A stretch of 64,000 bases of DNA, from contig CAMPKC010000004.1 in the NCBI GenBank assembly GCA_946887045.1, forward strand, positions 87,868 through 151,867, in the 5' to 3' direction. Position numbers and translations under genes: made by a program. The DNA is from an uncultured Sphingobacteriaceae bacterium (GTDB taxonomy: Bacteria > Bacteroidota > Bacteroidia > Sphingobacteriales > Sphingobacteriaceae). This document shows, one piece after another, positions 8,231 through 18,200 of the stretch. Each line of letters opens with the position of its first letter. Position 1 is the stretch's first letter. Below the pieces are notes generated by a model, which saw only the letters and a list, made by a program, of their open reading frames with translations, was not told the origin of the DNA and did not search any database.

Positions 8231-9817
8231 TTAGTTGACAGGTGTCATCAGCCATTGTTGGCTAAAACTGGTGCTATTGGAATACATTTTTATCGGTGCC
8301 GCTTCTGTATCAGTTCCTCCATTATCTATACATTTTCCAGTTAGCCTATTCATTATTTTCACATACCCGCTTCCGGCATCTACAATTTGCCAATGTTGAT
8401 TCAAGCTTGTTGTACCTTTCCACTGTCCGACTATACCCCCATCTGCAGTTCTGTCCATATTATCAAGATAACTTCTTCCAGTCTTGCCAAATATTTTTGA
8501 ATATCCTTCTCCTGCACTTTGAATTTGCCAGTGCTGATTATTGCTCGTCCCATTCGTGTATTGAACAACGTCTGCACCATTTGAAAATATTCCTAAATTA
8601 TCAATACATTTTCCACTTGCACGGTTAACAAACTTACAGAAGTTGCCAATGGTCATACTTGCATATGTTACATTGTTTTTGGTGCCGAACCATCCCCCCG
8701 AAATAATAAATAATTCACCATTTGCCAAAGGAACCAATCCTCGTGTATAAGCAAAACCCATGGGAGTAGTAACCGGGGTCCATGCTCCCGTTCCATTCGT
8801 AATGTTCGTATAGACATTTCCGGAATTTGAGTTGTTCATCACCAGTTTACCACTGGATAAAGCAACAATATACGGAGAACCTCCATTGTTAATTTTTGTA
8901 CCGCTGCTGGAGGGATTCCAACTTTCAGGATCAGAAGAAATTTTGTAGTGGGTCGGTGTGCCCTCTAAATTCACGACTTCGTAAGTCATTATATACTGTC
9001 CATTTGCCATCTTCGCCAGTGTAGGCATCCCTGGTCTGAGGGTGGTTCCAAGAGCTACATCGTTTACTATTTCACTCCAACTCGATCCATCAGTAGTAGT
9101 TTTATGAACGATCTTTTGATTGTGGGCAGGGTCAGTTTCATCTGAATAGTAACATATCAATTTATTATTAGCCACAAGCAGGAAAGGTTCCCATACGGGA
9201 TCATAATTTCCATCTGAAATAGCATTACCCCCTGTAGCAATGGAGCTCACAAAGGACCAGTTTCTTCCAAGATCGTTGCTTTTGTACAAATCAATTTTTG
9301 TTTTAGAATAATCATTCGTGGGAACAGAAACACCGGCACATAATAAAGTACCTGCAGGCATCGTCCCAATTTGTTGTGGCAGTTCATATAATTGGGGCTG
9401 GAACACCATTCCCCAGCCGTTAACATTATCCGTTAGGTTAGCAACCTTGCTCCAGTCTCTTCCACCATTAGTACTTTCATATATTGGGAAGGAACGGATA
9501 CCCCTCATATATCTTTCAAAAGTGGCATACATTTTTCCATTATCTGCACCACTATAATTAAGCTGCATAGCCCTGGCGTAAAATGCACCGGGAGTCCAGT
9601 CATCCGTAGCAGGAATATGCATGGTGAAGGGGCCAAAAGGGCTTGCCTGAGCATTTTCCTGCACATCAGGAGTTGGAGTAGGCTGTTCGACTTTATTTTT
9701 AGAGGAGTCATTCTTCTTACAAGCAGCAAACAACATTACTGTCAGGACTATTAAAAATAGTTTTTGTCCCGAAAATAAAATTCCGGGTAGTGAAGGAATT
9801 GATTTTGAGGGTTTCAT
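8231..9817 (-). CDS. Secreted lipoprotein: sialidase-like propeller plus ricin-type lectin domain
   Basis: A 528-residue lipoprotein: lipobox LFAAC with C33, then a Pro/Thr-rich linker, a six-bladed propeller of the sialidase superfamily (about 60-390) and a C-terminal ricin B-type lectin domain (about 395-528) with repeated Q-x-W motifs and CIDN signatures. Asp-box-like turns (STNGGRDW, SNDLGRNW, TTDGSSW) are visible in the propeller. The pattern of conserved blocks (NGWGMVFQPQLYELP, DPVWEPF, LRPGMPTLAKM) is what I recall for GH93 exo-1,5-arabinanase relatives; this family call is from memory, and 'sialidase family protein' is the safe label. It is a tandem paralogue of the next gene upstream (9978-11615). 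The lectin part should tether the enzyme to polysaccharide. It probably sits on the outer membrane. Confidence 0.85.
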   Translation of the reverse strand: MKPSKSIPSLPGILFSGQKLFLIVLTVMLFAACKKNDSSKNKVEQPTPTPDVQENAQASPFGPFTMHIPATDDWTPGAFYARAMQLNYSGADNGKMYATFERYMRGIRSFPIYESTNGGRDWSKVANLTDNVNGWGMVFQPQLYELPQQIGTMPAGTLLCAGVSVPTNDYSKTKIDLYKSNDLGRNWSFVSSIATGGNAISDGNYDPVWEPFLLVANNKLICYYSDETDPAHNQKIVHKTTTDGSSWSEIVNDVALGTTLRPGMPTLAKMANGQYIMTYEVVNLEGTPTHYKISSDPESWNPSSSGTKINNGGSPYIVALSSGKLVMNNSNSGNVYTNITNGTGAWTPVTTPMGFAYTRGLVPLANGELFIISGGWFGTKNNVTYASMTIGNFCKFVNRASGKCIDNLGIFSNGADVVQYTNGTSNNQHWQIQSAGEGYSKIFGKTGRSYLDNMDRTADGGIVGQWKGTTSLNQHWQIVDAGSGYVKIMNRLTGKCIDNGGTDTEAAPIKMYSNSTSFSQQWLMTPVN

Positions 9818-9902
9818 ATTAAATTGCTATGAGCAGTAATGTCAAAATAAAAACAGAACCGTATTTGGCTTAAATAAGACATTACAGATACAATTACAAA
9901 CA

Positions 9903-9934
9903 ATAGTTCTTGCCAGTGCTTGGGCAAGAACTAT
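9903..9934 (-). terminator. Strong hairpin terminator after the second lectin gene
   Basis: A perfect 12-bp stem, atagttcttgcc (9903-9914) with ggcaagaactat (9923-9934), and an 8-nt loop. It lies 43 bp past the stop of the gene ending at 9978, in the gap between the two paralogues, so each paralogue may be transcribed separately. Confidence 0.75.
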
Positions 9935-9977
9935 GTTTATTCATTATTAAATAAATATTTAAAAGGATATGTTAGAT

Positions 9978-11615
9978 TTAATTGATTGGTACCTTCTGCC
10001 ATTGCTGGTTTAAACTAGCGTTATTGTAATACATTTTCATCGGCGCGCCATCAGCCGTTTCATTCCCATTATCCACACATTTTCCGGTTACCCTATTGAT
10101 AATTTTTACATACCCGCTTCCGGCGTCTGCGATTTGCCATTGTTGATTAAAACTTGGATTACCTACCCATTGTCCTACAATACTTCCATCGGCAGTTCTG
10201 CCCATATTATCAAGATAACTTCCTCCCGTCCTGCAGAATAGTTTTGAATATCCATCTCCTGCACCTTGAATTTGCCATTGCTGATTGGGGCTTCCACCAC
10301 TTGCGTATTGAACAACGTTTGCACCATTTGAAAATATGCCATAGTTATCGATACATTTCCCATTCGCACGATTTACGAATTTACAGTAGTTTCCTATTGC
10401 CATACTGGCATACGTTACATTGTTTCGGGTGGTAAGATATCCCCCGGAAATAATAAATAATTCGCCATTAGAAAGGGGAACCAATCCCCGTGAATAGGCA
10501 AGGCCCATAGGAGTACTAACAGTTGTCCATGTCCCGGTTCCATTCGTCACATTTGTATAAACATTGCCGGAATTATGGTTATTCATCACCAGCTTACCGC
10601 TGGATAAAGCAACAATATAAGGAGACCCTCCATTGTTGATTTTGGTACCACTGTTGCTGGGGTTCCAACTTTCCGGATTTGCAGAGATTTTGTAGTGAGT
10701 GGGAGTTCCCGCCGCATTTACAATTTCATACGTCATTATGTACTGCCCGTTCGCCATCTTTGCCAATGTAGGCATCCCTGGTCTAAGGGTGGTTCCAAGA
10801 GCCACGTCGTTTACCACTCCACTCCAGCTCGAGCCATCAGTGGTTGTTTTATGGACTATCTTTTGATTGTGTGCAGGGTCTGTCTCATCAGAGTAGTAAC
10901 AAATCAATTTATTGTTGGCCACAAGAAAGAACGGCTCCCATACAGGATCCGCCGTTCCATTTGAATTAGCAGCTCCCCCGGTAGCAATGGAGCCTACAAA
11001 AGACCAGTTTCTACCAAGATCGTTGCTTTTGTACATGTCAATTTTTGTTTGGGAATAATCAGCAGGACAGGACACTCCCGCACAGATTAATGTACCAGCT
11101 GGCATGGTCCCTATTTGTTGGGGCAGTTCATACAATTGGGGCTGGAAGACCATTCCCCAGCCGTTCGCCTGATCCGTAAGGTCGGATATTTTAGCCCAGG
11201 TTGCCCCACCGTTGGTGCTTTCATATATTGGGAAGGAGCGAGCAGCATTATACCTTTCAAACGTGGCATACATTTTTCCATTATTTGCTCCGCTATAATT
11301 AAGCTCAACGGCCCTCGCATATAAAGCACCGGGATCCCAGTCTTCGGATGTAGTAGTGTACATAGTAGAAGGACCAAAAGCACTTATTGTAGCGTTTGTC
11401 TTTTTACCAGAAGGAGATGTAGCCGATGCGTTGTTGTTTGAAGAATCATCCTTCTGGCAAGAAGCAAAGAACGTTACGGCCAGGGCAATTAAAAATATTT
11501 TTTGCCTGATACCGAATAGTGAAGGTAGTAATCTTGAGGATTGAAGTGCTTTTTCGGTCTTCTTGCCACTTGCAAAACAGAATGCACCTGCAAAAGCGGG
11601 ATAATTAATTTTCAT
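9978..11615 (-). CDS. Secreted lipoprotein: sialidase-like propeller plus ricin-type lectin domain (paralogue)
   Basis: Tandem paralogue of the gene at 8231, about 545 residues from the ATG at 11615; an upstream ATG at 11660 adds 15 residues but would place more sequence before the signal. The signal hydrophobic stretch is followed by a lipobox (FFASC). The propeller and lectin domains match the sister protein block for block, with long stretches of near identity (for example YYSDETDPAHNQKIVHKTTT). Differences cluster in the N-terminal leader and linker. The predicted function is the same: hydrolysis of a plant-type glycan, possibly arabinan, at the cell surface. Two copies may differ in substrate or dose. 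A TAnnTTTG-like box at 11658-11665 could be its promoter. Confidence 0.85.
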   Translation of the reverse strand: MKINYPAFAGAFCFASGKKTEKALQSSRLLPSLFGIRQKIFLIALAVTFFASCQKDDSSNNNASATSPSGKKTNATISAFGPSTMYTTTSEDWDPGALYARAVELNYSGANNGKMYATFERYNAARSFPIYESTNGGATWAKISDLTDQANGWGMVFQPQLYELPQQIGTMPAGTLICAGVSCPADYSQTKIDMYKSNDLGRNWSFVGSIATGGAANSNGTADPVWEPFFLVANNKLICYYSDETDPAHNQKIVHKTTTDGSSWSGVVNDVALGTTLRPGMPTLAKMANGQYIMTYEIVNAAGTPTHYKISANPESWNPSNSGTKINNGGSPYIVALSSGKLVMNNHNSGNVYTNVTNGTGTWTTVSTPMGLAYSRGLVPLSNGELFIISGGYLTTRNNVTYASMAIGNYCKFVNRANGKCIDNYGIFSNGANVVQYASGGSPNQQWQIQGAGDGYSKLFCRTGGSYLDNMGRTADGSIVGQWVGNPSFNQQWQIADAGSGYVKIINRVTGKCVDNGNETADGAPMKMYYNNASLNQQWQKVPIN

Positions 11616-11657
11616 ACTTAATTGGTTAAAATGGTTAGTAATAATTATTAGTACTAT

Positions 11658-11665
11658 CAAAATTA
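11658..11665 (-). promoter_or_regulatory. Candidate -7 element (TAnnTTTG)
   Basis: The minus strand reads taattttg, matching the Bacteroidetes -7 consensus. It lies about 43 bp upstream of the ATG at 11615. A weak ATTG lies about 16 bp further upstream in place of the -33 TTTG. The match is short, so this is tentative. Confidence 0.3.
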
Positions 11666-12140
11666 ATTAGTGAACGGGTTTCAATTGGTTAAAAAGAGGT
11701 GATATATTGTTCAATTCAAAACTGTTTAATTCTATAATATCCTCCCTAAAGTTTTTCTTAACCTTCATTATACATTAGCATAATACAAATGCTGTAATAT
11801 CTACTGGTTTACATCCATGTTATTTCCTTGGTTAGCTCGGATTAATGCTCACATGGATTCCGGGGAAGTATGGACAAAGTTGAACCTGAACAAGCTTTTA
11901 ATGCTCTGAAATATGATTTTGGATGTGCAGTATCAGAGAGGTGACCGGTCAAATAAATTGCCTTATTGGCTTAAAAGAATAGAAGGAATACTTTTTCTAA
12001 TTTCGTAGGCCCTCTTTGCTGTGCCCTTAGTACTAACGGAAAGAATACGTAACCAACTAAAGCCAACCAAAGGTGTTTCATATTATTTATAGCGGTTATA
12101 GAATTAGTTCTGGTGCTTAATTGGCAATCTTTTTATCTAA
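11666..12140. other. Intergenic stretch with a decayed gene start
   Basis: The gap between the lectin gene and the GH2 gene. It holds the signal-peptide stub at 11971-12081 (listed separately). No hairpin or other gene recognised. Confidence 0.4.
11971..12081 (-). pseudogene. 36-residue stub: signal peptide of a lost secreted protein
   Basis: The minus-strand ATG at 12081 opens a frame of 36 codons. The first 22 residues (MKHLWLALVGYVFFPLVLRAQQ) look like a good signal peptide ending in the A-Q-Q junction common in Bacteroidota; about 14 residues follow before a stop at 11971. It lies in line with the glycosidase genes. It is more likely the truncated start of a lost secreted enzyme than a functional peptide, but it is too short to be sure. 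Confidence 0.35.
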
Positions 12141-14915
12141 TTAATTTTTAAAATCAAACCATAAATTTCCGCTAATAATCCCGGATAAAGGTTCATTAAG
12201 CTGACTCTGTGGCCCCATAGTACTGGCAGGCCTAAATTTGTTTCCAATAGGTGCAATGGCATCTAAAAATCCTAAGTTCCCTTCAGGAAACGGAGGATTA
12301 ACATGCGGAATAAAAACTGTTTTGGGTTTGGCGGGCTGCAATAGTTGCAAAAACAGCCCGGTTTTATCCGTATAAACAGTAAATGAAGATTCACCGGCCT
12401 GAACTTTTGCCCAGTACATATTAGCATAGTAACCTTTAAATTCAGGGTAATCAAAAGTTTCGCCCGTTATGGTGTTATTATACTTTTTCTGCCACACACT
12501 TGTAGATACTCCTTTCAAACGATTTTTCCAGGTACGGTAAGGTCCGTCACCTAACCATTTGATGCCTGTAATTTTTGATTCGTCTACGTTAAAGGTGATC
12601 CCATAAAAATTTGCAGGAGCAGTTTGAGTGTAGCTATATTCTAGTTTTACGGGTACACCTGGTTTGAATATCCATTTTGCATTTAGTATAGCGTCTCCTG
12701 TGTAAGTTGCTTCAACAATATAGGTCCCATCTACATTTGTTTGATGGCTAAAACTTTTTAAGGATTGTTTAATTCCAGCCAGTGCCGGACCATCACTAAA
12801 AGAAACCGGCTTATTATTTTTCACAACAGATTTTAAATATCCTGTCTGGGTGTCAAAACTATATCTGATGCCATCATTCACAATGGTATAAAGGGTTCCG
12901 ATTTGATTTTCTGTATTAGATGCTGAAGTTTTTTTAATACCCGCAAGGTTTTGTTTTGCTATGGCAGAAGGTGCTTTAATCGGCCATGTCCAGGTATATA
13001 GTTCCCGTCCGTAATAATCTACTGCTTTGAATGTTAAAGCATCTCCATTACTCCAGTTTGCAGGTAATGGCAATTGTATTGTACCTGTTTGGCCAGGCGC
13101 TAATGCTTGTGAAAGCTTACCCGATGCTAGTACAGTATTCGCTGTTTTAGCGTCTTTTGACAGTGGATATTTAATCAAAGCCCAACTAAACTTACAGGCG
13201 GATAAATTGGTATAGAGATAGGCATTTTCAATCTCCAGCTTTCCATTAAACGATTGATCGAAGACAGGCTTTTTAACCTGAACTGGGCTCCAAATTTCTT
13301 TGATCGTGTAGAAACTTGCTTCCTTCTCCCGGTATGGGCCAACAATTCCATCAGGAGCGTGGTTTCCATCTGTATCGATGCTATCTTTTTTGTCGCGGCG
13401 TACAGCCCCTTCGTCTGATAGTGCCCATAAAAATCCACCAGCGTGACGAGGGTTTTTACGAATCAACTTCCAATTATCATCCAAACTGGCACCATGACCT
13501 CCATCGTATAAGCCATGGATCATTTCGGTATGCAGTAATATTACGTCTTTTTGGGCTGCTTTTTCAATATAATTATAATCAGGGTAATGCTGGGTGTCAA
13601 GGTTATTAAAGTTGGCCCATGGATGTATCACCACCCGCTTTTGCGGATCATACAAATCATAATCATCATCTAGGTCGGTATTCCAGCCACCTTCATTTCC
13701 GTTGGCCCATAGTAAGATAGAAGGATGGTTCACATCCCTGGTTACCAACTCTTTAACAAGTTTTTCACCAACTGGTGTCCCATATTTTTGCTGCCACCCG
13801 GTTAATTCATCTAACACAAACAGTCCTAAAGAGTCGCACAGGTCTAAAAATTCTGCATCTGGCGGATAGTGAGACATCCTTACAGCATTCATATTCATGT
13901 CCTTGATCAGAGCAATATCCTGCAAATGGATTTTACGGCTCAAGGTTCTTCCGCTTTCCGGCCAAAAACTATGGCGGTTAACGCCCTTCATCAATATCTT
14001 TTGGTTGTTGACATAAATACCATCACTTTTTCTAACCTCTACAGTTCTGAACCCAAACCGTTGGGGATATAGATGTTGAGTTACATTATTCCGATTAATA
14101 CTTACCTCTACTTTATATAGGTTTGGAAATTCAGGATTCCATAATTTGGGATTCTGGAAAGATTGAAATAATGAGATTTTATCAGTTGGATTACTTACAA
14201 GTGATTTAAAAACAGGACCAACCTTTTCTCCTTTTAATGTTTTAACCTGCGCTGTAACTTCATCTCCGTCTTTTAAGTTTTCGGCAAACACATCCATCTT
14301 GAAACTACCATCCGCACGAGCATCAATAGCTACTCTTTGAACAAATGTTTGCGGCATAATCTTTAAATATACCGGTCGGTAAATCCCTCCAAACACCCAA
14401 AAATCTCCCTCTCGCTCTGCATTATTTACAGAGGGATCTGTACTTATCTTACTTACCGTAACTTCTAATAAATTATCTGCACCCGGCTTTATTAGCTTAG
14501 TTATATTATAATGAAACTGATAAAAGCTTCCCTGGTGAATAGAACCAGCTGATTGCCCGTTAACTTTAACTTCAGCATCAGTCATCACACCCTCAAAAAC
14601 CAATTCTATCTGCTTGTTAGCCCAGGTTTTATCTGCAATGAAGTGATGTTTGTATATGCCCTTCTCATCGGCCTGGTTTTTATCATGTCCATAATTATAA
14701 GAACCAAAACCTTCTAGTTCCCATTGTGATGGTACCGGAATGGTGGTCCATTTTTCACTATTCATTCCTTTGGTCACAAAGAAATCCCATTTAACAGTAT
14801 GGTCTTTATCTGTACCTGATAAATATTTAATAGTTGTTTCCTGCGCCTGGGTTTGTGCTTGCAGCGTTGAGAGAATGACAATAATTAGTACTGAAACGAA
14901 ATTAATGTTATACAT
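12141..14915 (-). CDS. Glycoside hydrolase family 2, beta-galactosidase
   Basis: A secreted 924-residue enzyme with a signal peptide (about 1-24, cut after QAQTQA). The GH2 order is seen: sugar-binding jelly roll (about 30-195), immunoglobulin-like domain, TIM barrel (about 295-570), a further domain and a C-terminal beta-galactosidase small chain (about 690-915). The acid/base is E408 in WANGNEGG and the nucleophile is E464 in LLHTEMIHG. The N-terminal WELEGFGSYNYG and the RHSFWPESGR loop (RMSHYPPD nearby) are typical of LacZ-type enzymes. It should remove terminal beta-galactose in the periplasm. It lies in the same direction as the rhamnosidase gene upstream, 341 bp apart. Beta-galactosidase is the best call; other GH2 specificities are possible. 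Confidence 0.9.
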   Translation of the reverse strand: MYNINFVSVLIIVILSTLQAQTQAQETTIKYLSGTDKDHTVKWDFFVTKGMNSEKWTTIPVPSQWELEGFGSYNYGHDKNQADEKGIYKHHFIADKTWANKQIELVFEGVMTDAEVKVNGQSAGSIHQGSFYQFHYNITKLIKPGADNLLEVTVSKISTDPSVNNAEREGDFWVFGGIYRPVYLKIMPQTFVQRVAIDARADGSFKMDVFAENLKDGDEVTAQVKTLKGEKVGPVFKSLVSNPTDKISLFQSFQNPKLWNPEFPNLYKVEVSINRNNVTQHLYPQRFGFRTVEVRKSDGIYVNNQKILMKGVNRHSFWPESGRTLSRKIHLQDIALIKDMNMNAVRMSHYPPDAEFLDLCDSLGLFVLDELTGWQQKYGTPVGEKLVKELVTRDVNHPSILLWANGNEGGWNTDLDDDYDLYDPQKRVVIHPWANFNNLDTQHYPDYNYIEKAAQKDVILLHTEMIHGLYDGGHGASLDDNWKLIRKNPRHAGGFLWALSDEGAVRRDKKDSIDTDGNHAPDGIVGPYREKEASFYTIKEIWSPVQVKKPVFDQSFNGKLEIENAYLYTNLSACKFSWALIKYPLSKDAKTANTVLASGKLSQALAPGQTGTIQLPLPANWSNGDALTFKAVDYYGRELYTWTWPIKAPSAIAKQNLAGIKKTSASNTENQIGTLYTIVNDGIRYSFDTQTGYLKSVVKNNKPVSFSDGPALAGIKQSLKSFSHQTNVDGTYIVEATYTGDAILNAKWIFKPGVPVKLEYSYTQTAPANFYGITFNVDESKITGIKWLGDGPYRTWKNRLKGVSTSVWQKKYNNTITGETFDYPEFKGYYANMYWAKVQAGESSFTVYTDKTGLFLQLLQPAKPKTVFIPHVNPPFPEGNLGFLDAIAPIGNKFRPASTMGPQSQLNEPLSGIISGNLWFDFKN

Positions 14916-15256
14916 ATATTTTTTTAAGACTGAAAGAATCCTGACACTCCAATTCCATACAAGATATTGAATGTTATAAGAGTTAATTACTATTTTACTC
15001 CGCCGAAATGTCTGTTGACGAGGAATTTCAATGCTTCATCTTCCACATTAACCAGTCAACCTCGCCGCAAGGCTTAAGCCTAAAAGAGGCAAAGTTCACT
15101 TCAAGGAATAACAATGCAGTTGATCGCATCAGTTCATAAAGTAATCAAATGTAAATGGGTTAATAAATTACAGGTTATTTTATGAACAAAAATATCAATG
15201 ACTCTCATACAGGCATAACACATTTGCTTTAAAAAATAACACAATTGTTAAAGTAG
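14916..15256. other. 341-bp intergenic stretch, nothing recognised
   Basis: AT-rich gap between the GH78 and GH2 genes. No open frame, clear hairpin or promoter pair was found; it presumably holds the GH2 promoter or the end of the GH78 transcript. Confidence 0.4.
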
Positions 15257-18200
15257 CTATTGAATTCCCTTTAATGGAGATTCAAATTTGTAAAAACCTG
15301 AGGCCACTTCGTACAATGCTTTGCCATTCTCCATCCTAAGAAACTTAACAGCATTAGTTTTTGTGGTACGTTTTCCACTTTCGGTAACATCCTTTTCTCT
15401 TAAAGCAGGAATGTAAACCGTTGCTGTGGTATTTGCGGGTACCACAAAAGAATATTGAAATGAACCATTTCGGGTCTCCCAGCTACTTTCAACCCTACCA
15501 TACATTGAGTCATAATACCCTTTGGCATAGGTCATCATTCCGGTCGGGTCTGGTTCAGGACGCAGGATAAAGTGCTTAAACCCGGGAGAATTTTCATCGC
15601 GTTCTATTCCCAACGAATAATTATACATCCATGCCCCGACAGCCCCGAAAGAATAGTGGTTAAATGAATTCATCCGGTTATTACCTCCAAAACCTTCGGT
15701 ATGGGTATACGAGTTCAAGCGTTCCCATATAGTTGTAGCTCCCTGTTCAACTGAATATAACCATGATGGATAAGTAGTTTGCTGTAACAGCTTGTACGCT
15801 ATATCAGAGCGACCGTTATCTGATAGCGCTTTGTTAATCCAGGCGGTGCCGATAAAACCGGTCATTAAGGAGTAAGCTGGGCAAACTGTTCCGTTATCTG
15901 CTTTACTCTCCCGGAGAATGGTGGTTATCAGGTTGTCCACTGCCTTTCCTTTATTTTTTTTCTGATAGATATCAAAAGCCAGAGGAAGTACGTAAGAAAT
16001 TTGTGTATCAACCGCATCGCCCGGTTTCAGAGTAGCATCTACTTTATGCTGTTTGAATCCGGAGTGAATCATCTTCTTACTTTGTTTATCTACATAAGTG
16101 TCATTGAAAAACTTCTTTCTTTGCTGATAAAGCACATCAAACTCTTTTGAATCTTCTGCTTTCCCTAAAACAGAAGCAACCTTTCTCATTATTTCTAAAT
16201 CATATATAAAATAAGCTTCCCACAACAGTGAGTTGTCGTTCTTTTCCTGTTCCGGGCCTAACCAGTCTCCCAGATTGCTCCAGGATGCCGGATTTTCCTG
16301 AATGAGCAGATTCGTTTTAGGGTCGATGTTTTTTTCAAGAATATATTTGATATACCTTTTCATTGCATTATAATGCTCGGCCAACAGTTGTTTATCATCA
16401 TACTGCTGATAACTCTCCCAAGCTACAGTAAGTGCCGCGCTTCCCCATAAAACTCCTCCAAATCCTCCTCCAAGGGGGGCAACGTCGGTAAAGCGTCCGT
16501 CTTCCCGCTGCACATCGCGCATGGCCAGCATATGCCGTCTCAAAAACTGAGGAACTTCGGCCAAATAGGTAGCTGTACGCGAAAAAACCGAAATATCACC
16601 GCTCCAGCCAAGGCGTTCATTTCTCTGAGGGCAGTCGGTAGGTATAGACAAGAAGTTACTATAGGTAGACCAGGTTATATTTTCCCAAAGCTTGTTAATT
16701 TTCTTGTTCGAAGTTTCGTAATGAGAAGCCAGTTTATCGATAGAACTGATCACGGTTCCTTTGACTGCTTCAACTGGCAATGGCTGTTCTATACCAGTTA
16801 CTTCTACGAAACGGTACCCATGAAAAGTAAAGCGAGGTGCAATCGTTTCATTTCCGCCTTTTGTAAAATAGATATCCTGAGCCATGGCTGCACGAATATT
16901 TTCGAGCATAATCATACCTGCATTTCCTTTGTATTGGGGCAAGTCGGGATATTTAACCTCCGCAAAACGCAAATAAATCTTTTTACCAGGTTCCATCCCT
17001 GACAAACTGATTTTCGGAACGCCAACCATATTTTGCCCCATATCATACACAAATACACCGGGACGAACTTCTTGAACCGACTGAGCCGTAAGCTCCTTTA
17101 TTGGTTTTGCCGTTTGTCCAAACTGCCCGATCAATATCGCGTTTGAATAGTCGTCAACAGCAGCCATATTATCGCGTTTAGCAACATTTTCTGGAGTAAT
17201 ATGCCCATTAAGGCTCACTTCTTTAGCGGGGCTCCAGCCTGAAGCATTATATGAAGCGGTGCTCCAGCCGTTAATTAAGGATTCTTTTGACGAATCATAG
17301 ACCTCTCCCTGGAAGAAGCTGCCATACAGCACCGGACCCTTATCAAAATAAGACCAGGTTGCCGGGTCACTAACTATAATATCCTGTTTGCCATCCTGAT
17401 AGGTGATCACTAATTTGGTTAAGAGTGATTGCTGATCACCGAAGAAGTTCCAGTTTTCACCAGTATAAGTCGCGCCTCCACTCCACCAGCCTTCGGCCAG
17501 AATGGCTCCAAGTGCGTTCTTTCCGGGGTGTATATGTTGTGTAACATCGTATGTTTGATATAGATGGGTTTTATTGTATTGGGTGAGCCCCGGATTGAAA
17601 TAGTCATTACCGATGCGGGTACCATTCAGATATACATCATAGATTCCGCGGGCTGTGACGTACAAGCGAGCCTTCGCAACTTTCGCCTGAGAAGATGTAA
17701 ATGTGGTACGAAGCATGGGCATTGAATTTCCACCCGGATTTGCAGTTACAAAAGTTTCTGTTTTATTACCTTGTACGATGTACGACCCGCCTCTAACGGT
17801 TAGACTTCTGCCTGAACCTGAAAAGATCCCATTGTTCTCCTTATCTAATTTTTCAGTAAAAAGCACATTAGCCGGACTTCTCAAGTTGCGAACTTCCAAG
17901 TTGGAGAAAGCTGCTTTTTGTCCTTGACGAAGAGAAAAGCCAATATCTGCCAAAACCGGAAAGGCGATAAAGTCTCCGCCTCTTCCTAATGGGTTTAAGT
18001 TAACTTCTCCCACGAATTCATCTCTATCAGCACCATTTATATAGATGCGTGAATCGCCCAAGTTAGAGCTGAGACTGACGGTGTGCTTGTCATACTTATT
18101 TGCATCATTAATGATGGCAAGTGGAATAGAAAAACTTTTGAAGGGAACTTTCTTTTTATCATCTGGATGATATCCTACTCTGTACACGTTTAGTTTTGCA

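Noticed and set aside
16532..17002. 156-codon open frame antisense to the GH78 gene
   Set aside because: Overlaps conserved rhamnosidase sequence; no domain or signal visible in its translation.
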